DNA of 64,000 nucleotides. Source: Echinarachnius parma (taxonomy: Eukaryota; Echinodermata; Echinoidea; Clypeasteroida; Echinarachniidae). The notes beneath the pieces are model-generated. The model had not been told where the DNA came from. It made no database searches and saw nothing but the letters and a program-made list of their open reading frames with translations. Of this stretch, positions 55,693-64,000 are shown in pieces. The stretch spans positions 124,001-188,000 of the forward strand of contig JBAMJV010001293.1 of assembly GCA_037951105.1 (NCBI GenBank). The letters are read 5' to 3'. The translations under genes were made by a program, and so were the position numbers. Numbering within the stretch: position 1 is the stretch's first letter; the number at the start of each line of letters is the position of its first letter.

Positions 55693-56054
55693 CTTTAAGT
55701 CTGCATTTGTTTTTCAGAAGTACCCTGTTTTTGTGTTTACATTATGCAGCTTGAATGCACTCGCCGAGATAATGAGGCAGAATTGAAGAATTTATAATTA
55801 ATTGACCGACCTGTACGTGTCATCTTTCTACGTACTGAGCTAAGACACCGATGTTTTAAATCGAAATAACTAGGATAAATCGAATGTTCCATAGAAAGAA
55901 AAGTGTTCATTAAACGACTAACATATTAAAGTTCATATAATTATTTATTTCGTATCAACCTGTCACAGATATAATGGTGAATTTTAAGGTTAAAGATAGG
56001 ATACGAAAAGCAAAAATGTTCAACACAATCATATTGTAAAATAACTTATTATAA
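55693..56054. other. Intergenic segment, nothing recognised
   Basis: A/T-rich; no supported feature. Confidence 0.4.
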
Positions 56055-56523
56055 ATGCTTGCGTCTCGGAAAATGTTACATCATTAGAAAGGGTAAAGAC
56101 TAGTCTCGTCTTGATGAGAAACGATTCACATATTCATTAACCTTTTAGAACAGTCAGGAGCTAGCAAAATATCACACGAGATCAAAAAATGACTGCGATT
56201 TCCGAAATTCCAGCTCTGTGATTGGCTCATTCAACTACTGACCACTGTTGCTGATAACGGGCCCATAGCAACAGTCATTCGCACCTGACATTGCCCGGTT
56301 TGTCACCATGCGGTCTTGGTTGAATAGCCCACAAGACGCGCGTGATGTTGAATAAGCCAATCACAGAGCTGGAATGTGTAAATTCACAGTAATTTTGTAA
56401 CATCTTGTGATATTTTGCTAGCTCCTGACTATTCTAAAAAAATGAATTAATATATGAATGGTGTAGTATCCGAGCCAATACTTTTCTCTTTCCAATGATG
56501 TAAAAATTACCGAGACGCAAGCA
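56055..56523. mobile_element. 470-bp foldback element
   Basis: ATGCTTGCGTCTCGG...TTACATCATT at the left faces AATGATGTAAAAATTACCGA, GACGCAAGCA at the right. Further in, AGTCAGGAGCTAGCAAAATA faces TATTTTGCTAGCTCCTGACT, and CCAGCTCTGTGATTGGCT faces AGCCAATCACAGAGCTGG. The centre is CpG-containing and non-coding. Confidence 0.85.
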
Positions 56524-56529
56524 CATATG

Positions 56530-56649
56530 CACGGGCGTAGACATGACATTGATACCCATTCAAGTGGGGGGGATGATCTATTCATCCACCCCCCACCCCC
56601 CCCCCCCCCCCCCAGTTGAATGGGTATTACGTAACTCGCTACGCCCGTG
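56530..56649. mobile_element. 120-bp hAT-type MITE with perfect 8-bp duplication
   Basis: CACGGGCGTAG and CTACGCCCGTG, flanked by CACATATG on both sides (56522-56529, 56650-56657). Inside, ATACCCATTCAAGTGGGGGG faces a C-run and CAGTTGAATGGGTAT. Confidence 0.88.
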
Positions 56650-56657
56650 CACATATG

Positions 56658-57803
56658 TGTCCCGTCTTTCTCAGAGGAGCCAAAAGTCGCGCGAGTTCGA
56701 ACCTCAGAAATCACGATTGATTTGAAATTGCATTATAATGTCGAAAAAGATATTATTAGTTCAGGCCTTTCCCTGATATTTGTTCTACCAGTAGACACAA
56801 TCTCCAGTAAAAATATTTAGTGGAAAGGTGAAAATTAAGGAAAGTTTTGAAGCATGTTTTTTGCAGGTTGGAAAAGTTTGCTTTCCAAAATTCTTTGCTC
56901 CCCAAAACGATCGATATTAAGCTCCGCCTCTTAACAACCCCTTTGTGCCAAGTTGCAAATCTCGCTGGCGGTCAAGAATGGCCAGCGCACATCGATATTC
57001 TCTAATCCCTATTCAACTACTGACTCAAATGGCCTCCTTTGTTTAAAAAAGAACGCTCTTTAGAGTAACGCTGTTGTTGAGACGTGCCCCCGTCGCAGTT
57101 TTATTTGTTGCGGTATGGTTTCCTCAATATCGATTAGTCAAACAATAATGAGAGCATGTCCACGGGGGAGCAGACCCCCTTTTGTTAAGTAAAAGTGCTC
57201 GCTATTGTATCCCGTGCTCAGTGTGTACTTGAATCCAAGTTTGTCATTCCAAAATCACTTAAAATTTGATTAAATCTTTACATATAGCTACAAAGCATGG
57301 ATATGCAACAATTTTTGGAGGGAAGGTGTAAATCATACATATCTGCTGATATGCAAGTTTTCAAGAAAATTGGATAAAGGTTGCTACCACATTCTATTTA
57401 TGCAAGTGGTTCAAGTATGGCCTGATTAGAAAGCTAATTTCACTCTCGAAACGGATGTAAAACTTCTTGAGCGATTTTCTCTGCATTTTATTTCCAGACC
57501 GTTGGAAATTGCCCTTAGAAAAATGTCAATAACTCCGCGTTGCAGAATCACTATGATACACATTTTATATCATGTTAAAGCTTAGATAATGCTGATCCAA
57601 ACTAGATAAAAATCCAGAAAATTATTTATCCGACTTCTTCTGGTTATGACGGGTCACATATGATAAGGAATATATTATTTTTTATAAGGAAAACATGAAT
57701 CATTAAATTCTTGTTTTATTATCATATTTTTAACCTTAAATTTCACCCTTTATCTACGTCAGATTGAAACGAAACAAATAGTAACATAAACTTTGGAATA
57801 TAA
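56658..57803. other. Intergenic segment
   Basis: Nothing firm. 57630-57665 (TTCTGGTTATGACGGGTCAC, ATATG) looks like the right end of another TGTGAC-type MITE whose left end I could not find. Confidence 0.4.
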
Positions 57804-58036
57804 AGGCCCGGTCAGATATCAACGGATATCGGAAACGTATATATGCCCAACGAATAGACAATTTGCGAAATTAAATTATCCGGTGATGAAAGTCGTCTCC
57901 ATTGCTTCATGTACAAAACATAGAACAATGTACATCACCGGACAAGGAACGGACAAGAAACGTATATAGAACGGATGGAAAATTTAGCTCTCCGTTTGAC
58001 ATCCGTTTGCGCAATCCGTTGATATGTGACCGGGCT
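57804..58036. mobile_element. MITE with GGCCCGGTCA-ATATCAACGGAT ends
   Basis: Left AGGCCCGGTCAGATATCAAC, GGAT; right complement of ATCCGTTGATATGTGACCGG, GCT. Inside, GGAAACGTATATA and complementary or direct GAAACGTATATAGAACGGAT. Flanked by TA-rich DNA. Confidence 0.75.
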
Positions 58037-58213
58037 ATTAGGCGTTGTATCGACGCCTTTCTTTTCATGAAACATTTAATTTCTCTTAGTTTATGCGATT
58101 TGAAATATCGTTGTTCTTGCTCATTACTTTTTCATATAAATCCCAGTCATGCATATTTTGTTTATAAATGGGAAGCCTTGTTGATGCTCTGTTATCTCAC
58201 TGTATGCTATTAA

Positions 58214-58591
58214 AGGGATCTAGTAACTTTGTTGACATGTGCAAAAAGTGATGAATGGTTGATGCAATGTATATTATTGTTATCTTATATGTCCACAGGG
58301 TATTGTGTGAAAATTTCAAGTCAAATGGACATTGTATGGCCAAGTAATGAGTGAAAATGCAAAGTGATATTCAGTAACTCACTGCACTCACTTTGTACAC
58401 GGAAGAAAAACTCGCCCGGAGTTTTTCTTATCTGAATACTTAAATCATACATATCTTTGTAACGAAAGGGAAATTTGAAAAACCGAAACCGGTCCCATGA
58501 TTTTATTGTTAATACGAATACAGCAAGGTATAAGGGAACCGCTATAATTAAAATTTTATTTTGAGGATTTGGACAATGTTACTTAGTCCCT
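58214..58591. mobile_element. T2/Kolobok-like MITE, family 3, copy 2
   Basis: TTAA on both sides (58210-58213, 58592-58595); ends AGGGATCTAGTAACTTTGTT and complement of GACAATGTTACTTAGTCCCT. 378 bp, same length as 36103-36480 and inverted to it. Confidence 0.88.
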
Positions 58592-58595
58592 TTAA

Positions 58596-59313
58596 AATAA
58601 TGAACGCAATCTACTCGGATGTAGAAACGTCATTGAAGCCAAACTATGATTGTGTGCTCGTTTTACGTACGGGCATGACCTTTGTACTCTGTTATTCGCG
58701 CACAATTACCATTTGTGAACTGTTGTACCGTATCGATCGTGAATACGCCAAAGCTCGGACAAGCATGACAAGGATGTATTCCAAAATTTCGATTTCTTGG
58801 CCCGTACAAACTGGTCCTTTTTTCAAAGTAAAGAAATCTTGTTTATTAGGTCAATTGATTAACCAAGGATGTTGGATTAACTAAGAATTGCGAAGTAAAC
58901 GAGGTAAATTATTTGTAATTTGTATTTTTGTAGCGAGCAAATAGGAAGAAAATAATGAATGAATATATTTATATTTCATGTATGGTTTTACTTAGTAGAT
59001 TGGCATACCACTGATGATTTTCACGAGAAACGTATAGTATGGCATCCGTGACGTATTGGATTTTGAGGATCGTTCCATTACTCGTTGATTATTTATGTGT
59101 TTTTAAAATCAAATATGGGAAGAGTTAAAGGTTTCAAATTATTTATTTGTATGGAATGATTTGTTAAAATCATGATTTTAATTATCAAAGTAGTGCATTT
59201 CGCCAATTAACAGATTAAGTCTTCTTTTAATAATGTTCTTCAACAAATTATGAAGCGAGCCGTGCTATGTACAAAACGAATAAGTGCTCTTTGTGTATAA
59301 ACATCAATATTCT
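58596..59313. other. Intergenic segment, nothing recognised
   Basis: The 107-codon open frame that starts inside the MITE end (58561-58884) has no recognisable domain. Confidence 0.4.
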
Positions 59314-59317
59314 TTAA

Positions 59318-59949
59318 AGGGACAGGTCCACTTTTACAAAACGTCTGAACAGCTTTCAGTTGACGGATGGGGATCAATGTAACACGCAAAAAAAAAAATC
59401 AGAGCGAACAGCCCTCTAATTTGGATTCTACGAATGAAAAACGAATGCGTCCCTCCTTTTAAACTATATATCGGTCAATAAAGGAGTTCAACTGATTTAG
59501 CATAATGTTACAACAATATAGTACTAATTCTCGTAACGGTATTGTGAAGCCGACATTTGTTAACGTATGTCACGGAAAAAGATCTCAAAAAGAAAGAATA
59601 TATAATTACATGTAGTCAGTTTAAGCGATGTTTGGGTATTTTGCTTGGTAAACGCTCACACATTAGTACTTATGCGCGAGTCACGTAGCTAGCGCGGGTC
59701 AGGTAGGGGTCATGCATACCGATCTGGCACTCCGTGAAATCTATGTACAAACTTACTCACCGGCCGAAAATACGTATGTACCTAATTAACCGACGTCCCT
59801 CAGTTTATTCAGCTTTAGGTCTATAACTCCACGAAAAAGAGATTTCAAGCCCTAATTTTTCAGGCATGCTATTAAATGACATTTCCTTTCATATAAGACA
59901 ATAACCTCGCAACTTTTGAATTTTGGCTTGCAAAAGTGGATCTCTCCCT
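59318..59949. mobile_element. T2/Kolobok-like MITE, family 4
   Basis: TTAA on both sides (59314-59317, 59950-59953); ends AGGGACAGGTCCACTTTTAC and complement of GCAAAAGTGGATCTCTCCCT. 632 bp, no coding capacity. Confidence 0.83.
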
Positions 59950-60089
59950 TTAACAAATCCATTATCTCTTCATTTGTAATACCTGTTTCAATTATGAGCA
60001 TGGCTCTTTCTATCGTATATTGGGGCAATCAACTAAATAATGATGTACAGATTATATCACAAAAAACATTTTGATGGAAACCCATAGGG

Positions 60090-60972
60090 GTTTCACACGA
60101 TGGCCAAGTCGTGATTGCAATCACGATTGGAATCATTTTCCACTCCAATCACGGTATTTTTGACCGTGTGAGGGCAAACTATAGAATCACGAATCGCGAA
60201 ACTCGAATCGTGGTCCAGAGGTGTTTTCTAATCATGATTCACCTAAATCACAGTGCGAATCTCTAGTGAGAACGGCTTAACCTCCAAAACACGATTTGGG
60301 AGGCGGAGCTTACGTGACCTTATACATGATGCACTTCCGCCGATAAACCGGGCGCGCTTCGCTTCGAGTGCCCGGGGGGGGGGGGGGGGGGGTCTGTCCT
60401 CATAGAAAGGGGGGTATCATGCGTGACCAAGGACTTGCCAAAAGCACCCTAAACGAGTATTTGCGTGGTGCAAAAAATACACCCTAAGCAAGTATGATTA
60501 TCGGTAATTTGATACCCTAAGCAAGTAATCAATTTTGTGTAAACCCCTACGCAAGTATTTTTGATACCCTAAGCAAGTTATAAATTTGTTGTAAACCCCT
60601 AAGCAAGTTATAACTATTTTTGATACCTACCCTAAGCAAGTAAGCTGAGTTTTTCAGACCCTAAACGAGTAATTCATCTTTTTGATACCCTAAACGAGTA
60701 ATTCATTAGCCTAAAATAGATACCCTATTTCCTGATTTTGGGTGATTTTGAGACCCTAAACGAGATACTCGGGTATCTCGCCTGATCGTGAAAAACCACC
60801 CTAATTACTCGTTTTCTTGGTCACGCATGATACCCCCCTTTCAATGAGGACAGACCCTCCCCCCCCCCCCCCCCCCCCCGGTGCAGACTACGACCACGAC
60901 GATGAGACTAGGAATATTCATCTTGCCGTAGATACAATACACTCACAGTTATCATGGTGTGTGAAACTACGA
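60090..60972. mobile_element. Possible larger element around the poly-G/poly-C MITE
   Basis: Left GGGGTTTCACACGATGG, right CATGGTGTGTGAAACTACG as weak inverted ends. The left part holds CACGATT/AATCACG words in both directions. Ends and superfamily uncertain. Confidence 0.35.
60374..60881. mobile_element. MITE with poly-G/poly-C ends and CCCTAARCRAGTA repeats
   Basis: A run of about 19 G then TCTGTCCTCATAGAAAGGGG, GGTATCATGCGTGACCAAG at the left faces CTTGGTCACGCATGATACCC, CCC...ATGAGGACAGACC and a C-run at the right. The inside is a degenerate tandem of about eleven ACCCTAAGCAAGTA or ACCCTAAACGAGTA units, 60460-60800. Confidence 0.88.
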
Positions 60973-61209
60973 TTTTATTGAGAAAATGGCTAGGATTTTG
61001 ATGCATAGAAATGGTATCGCATACGGCAGGCGCTAGTCGCATACAGCAGGCGGTAGTCTTGGCTTACCAGCGCGTTTTGGGCCCGTTTGGGCGAACATGG
61101 CTCAACAGTGGTGTAAAAAAAATATACGCGCCCGGCGAACCTGTACGGAAACAGATGCATGTTCGAAGCGAGCGGGCCGAAGTGTCATTATTACGCACAA
61201 CTATACATG

Positions 61210-61610
61210 CATGCCCAAACTCGTATGGTTGCATGGTTTTAACCAATCATAATACAGGAAACTATACAACTATGCAACTGTGCAACTGTACAACTATACA
61301 GCTATACGAATGGATGTATAGTTTTAACCAATCACAATGCAGGAAACTATACAACTGTGCAACTATACATCTACTCAGAAAATATTTTTAACCAATCACA
61401 ATACACGAAACTATACAACTATACATCTACTCATACAATTATCGAATGGATATTTTATGAGTAGATGTATAGTTGCATAGTTGCACAGTTGCATAGTTGT
61501 ATAGTTGTATAGTTTCCTGTGTTGTGATTGGTTAAAACTATACATCCATTCGAGTAGATGTATAGTTGCATAGTTGTACAGTTGCACAGTTGCACCCCAT
61601 ACGAAATGCA
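61210..61610. mobile_element. Foldback built of ACTATACAACT-type minisatellite
   Basis: The left half has runs of ACTATACAACTATGCAACTG type and TTAACCAATCACAATGCAGG three times. The right half has the complements (CAGTTGCATAGTTGTATAGT, GTGTTGTGATTGGTTAAAAC). CGAATGGAT marks the centre and ends. Confidence 0.8.
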
Positions 61611-62429
61611 TCCTCATTGGACCATTGGGTATGTTGGAAATTACGTACATTGCTGATTGGACCCTTTTGTAACACATCCAAGGTGTGTTGGAACAAAGTC
61701 CAATTATGATTGGACTATGTGTTATAATAGTAAACCGACATGAATGTGTATTAGACTCTTAGACCAGCTGTCTGATGATCAATTTGGTGTATTTTCTTTT
61801 TGATATTATTTTTGGGAAACCAGTGTACCAATAGACTAATGAGATTTTCCCCCCCCTTTTTTTGAATGGGGGAGGGGGTGGAGGACTGGCATTCAACTAG
61901 TTTAAAGCCCAGGACCAGCTATATAGTATTGAACAATTTAGGCTACTGATCTCAAAATAATGTGCCGAAGGAGTGAATCGAAAGAGAATGTTTATGTCGT
62001 TCTGTAAGTGTACTCGTGTGTCTTTTTGGTCAGGAAAGAGCCGGGAGTTTGTGTTCAACCGAACAGCCCAATTAGTCATTGTAATAATGCTGGGTCGGGT
62101 TTGAGCCTCTTACCCCAATTCTGAAGGTTCGTGCCGCATCGGACGTAGACTGGGCCTGGGTGATCAGTTCACCTAGCCTAGCGCTATATATAGCGCAGGA
62201 TTAGCTCTAATTTTACCGGTAGTACTACTATTGAAAATTTGACTTATCTCGAACTAATTATGCTTATGGAGTCAATTGAAAGGAAATATTGATTTGTTAT
62301 GCTGTAGGTTACCGTTAATTAAGGCACGGGTCGTCTAAATGTTCGTAATCAACTGCCAAATGACTAGGTTATGTCATGGTTATATAATTGTAAGGCCGGG
62401 TCGATTTTGAGCCCTTTACCGCTTTCTTA
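61611..62429. other. Intergenic segment with a diverged duplication
   Basis: 62086-62160 (GGGTCGGGTTTGAGCC) and 62391-62460 (GGGTCGATTTTGAGCC, CTTTACCGC) look like two diverged copies about 305 bp apart. No gene seen. Confidence 0.4.
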
Positions 62430-62784
62430 CGATCCGTGTTGCGCCACAAACCTGCGTGCATGACGCGTGTTAGCGAAACGCCAACGCTAGCTAGCCCGGA
62501 AGATTCGGCTATCTGAGCTGCCTGCACGCGCACCCGATCGTAGCTCTACCCCGCTCTATCAGCGTATATTTACAGTACCGTACCCCGGCCCTTGCGCTGC
62601 CCCGACGCGGGCCGGGGGGATCGGATCGGAGTAGCTAGTCCGCGCCGCCGCCGGTGCATCACAACATGGTCATGGAAAGGCGGTGTGATTGTCTCGATTG
62701 GGAATGAACATTTTTGTAATTATGCTGATTGCTGGACCCTTACATGATCAAGCCTAGGCAGCCTTCAGACAAGCTGTTCCTGTG
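62430..62784 (+). promoter_or_regulatory. CpG-rich stretch with donor-like site: possible first exon of another gene
   Basis: 62440-62690 is much richer in G/C and CpG than its surroundings (CCCCGACGCGGGCCGGGGGG, CGCGCCGCCGCCGG), in the manner of a promoter region. It is followed by CTGTTCCTGTG|GTAAGT with the donor at 62785. ATGs at 62665 and 62671 lead to a stop after a few codons, so a possible exon would be untranslated. Such CpG-rich patches also occur inside repeats here (16960-17690, 23200-23330). Confidence 0.3.
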
Positions 62785-64000
62785 GTAAGTAAATCCAAAT
62801 TCAAAACGTGTTATATATATTCTGGCTTGGGCTTGGGCTTGGCCGTCTAGATCCAGTTGAAAACCATATCTTAAATTAATTATAAATTTATATCATTATT
62901 CACAATCATATGATTGAGTGACCTCCACACATTGGCACACTAAATAAAATAAACAAATTTATTGAATTGTACTCAGCAGCCCTCGAATTAATTTTTTGTT
63001 CACGGGGGCTCTTTCAAAAATAAAATAGCCTCCGTTGGCGTTAGCCCTTAAGGCTTAACGGGTGCTATTTTAATAATGACGGAGGTTCTTTAATGATTTG
63101 CAGATTTTCCCCTAAATTTAACTTTTTTAGTACGTAGAAAACAGAGACAAAGTCACTACTAAAGTCTAAGTAGTGACTTTGTCTTTGTTTTCTACGGAGG
63201 CGATTTTCTATTTAACCATCGCCTCCGTTAACCTTCTTACGGGTGCAATTAAACACCATTATTATCATTATAAAAAAAATTACCAATATGTATTTTTAGT
63301 TGGAATGTCAGAGATTTTACTATACCGTAGCCGTAGGGGGTGTAGAACTTGGCCACGGGCACACAAGGGAGCAGAGCTATGCTGGCCTGTAGGTGAACAA
63401 TGTGGGACAGTACAGAAAAAGTTTGTCAAATTTTCACATAAAATTCTGAACTTAAATTCAGCAAAATCAATCATAACTGGCCCAAGAAGTGATACAAGTA
63501 TCATTTGAACTTACCAAAATGATGCAAATTGTTCTTCAAATGTCGAAAAATGGTGAAAATCTGCCGTTTTGGAATATCAAAAACCTGAGAAGTAGTCACT
63601 TCGAAAGTGTTGCTACTTTCTGGACGACTGCCGTGTATTTCCCACAAGCTTCCCACACCGCGTGTGCTAGCGTATCCGAAATCCAACACGCGTATCCGAA
63701 ATCGGATACGGCGGACATGCTTGCAGATCGTGAGTTGGCTTGTTTTTGGACAATAATAAGCAGCCACCGCACGTTGCGGGCGGCCTTTCTTTGTTTACGA
63801 TGGAACATCGTGCAGGAAGAGAAAAAATTGAACTTATATGATGATTTTTGTGAGTATGACTTATCATTTTGGAAATGAAATTTTGAACAATAAATCATAA
63901 AATATGCTTCAATCTAGGTATGGATTTGTTGAATTTAGATATGCTGTTCTTTTCTCTGTGTTTGTAGTTCAAATTGTGTCTCCTATATTTTAACACTGTG
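62785..64000. other. Right-hand flank, no gene recognised
   Basis: 63030-63250 holds CCTCCGTT...ACGGGTGC twice and a strong hairpin (separate entry). Open frames on both strands at 63489-63898 share a region with the palindromic CGTATCCGAAATCNNATACG and show no domain. Confidence 0.4.
63133..63196. repeat. 64-nt near-perfect hairpin
   Basis: CGTAGAAAACAGAGACAAAG, TCACTACT pairs with AGTAGTGA, CTTTGTCTTTGTTTTCTACG over 28 positions with one mismatch around the 8-nt loop AAAGTCTA. Near its edges is GGAGGCGATTTT...ATCGCCTCC. Likely the tip of a foldback element; miRNA precursor size, but more perfect than usual. Confidence 0.85.

Noticed and set aside
61011-61391. 126-codon open frame
   Set aside because: Its second half is the ACTATACAACT foldback repeat and the first half shows no domain.
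62665-62710. Start codon of a second gene in the CpG-rich stretch
   Set aside because: The frame closes after about 13 codons; at best it is untranslated leader.

Overview
The window reads as nuclear DNA of a marine invertebrate animal, most likely a deuterostome such as an echinoderm or hemichordate. This rests on a split gene with animal splice sites and long repeat-filled introns, and on a crowd of short DNA transposons. It also rests on a tRNA-derived SINE at 47.9-48.3 kb whose 3' half resembles, from memory, echinoderm SINEs. The species cannot be fixed from the sequence alone.

Only one protein gene can be supported: a full-length ZYG11B-like gene on the + strand (coding span 9622-43647, 12 coding exons, 757 codons plus stop). 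ZYG11B is the substrate receptor of a CUL2 ubiquitin ligase that recognises N-terminal glycine degrons. The reconstructed protein has an N-terminal BC/VHL box, leucine-rich repeats and C-terminal ARM-like repeats. The four residues I recall as the human Gly-degron pocket (W522, D526, N567, E570) are all present at a constant offset of +16. All 11 introns have GT-AG ends and all phases join.

Layout. 1-8204: a roughly 195-bp satellite in two opposed arms (18 and 24 units) with higher-order repeats. 8205-9600: gene flank with a splice acceptor just before the start codon. 9604-43647: the gene. Intron 2 alone is 14.5 kb and holds hAT-like MITEs, microsatellites and a three-deep nest of elements. 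The 3' half of the gene is unusual because exons 4, 6, 7, 9, 11 and 12 each have one to six broken tandem copies beside them, and two copies of exon 12 could serve as alternative last exons. 43648-44090: probable 3' UTR with a 53-bp tandem repeat. 44-64 kb: no gene recognised; foldback elements, a deleted piggyBac-type element, a C-rich minisatellite with inverted ends, several TTAA-flanked MITEs, and a CpG-richer stretch near 62.5 kb with a donor-like site that may be the first exon of a further gene.

Transposons dominate the rest. Two groups duplicate TTAA: elements starting AGGG (T2/Kolobok-like) and elements starting CCCT (piggyBac-like). For three insertions a related empty site lies elsewhere in the same window. 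hAT-like MITEs with 7-8 bp target duplications recur in introns 2 and 9.
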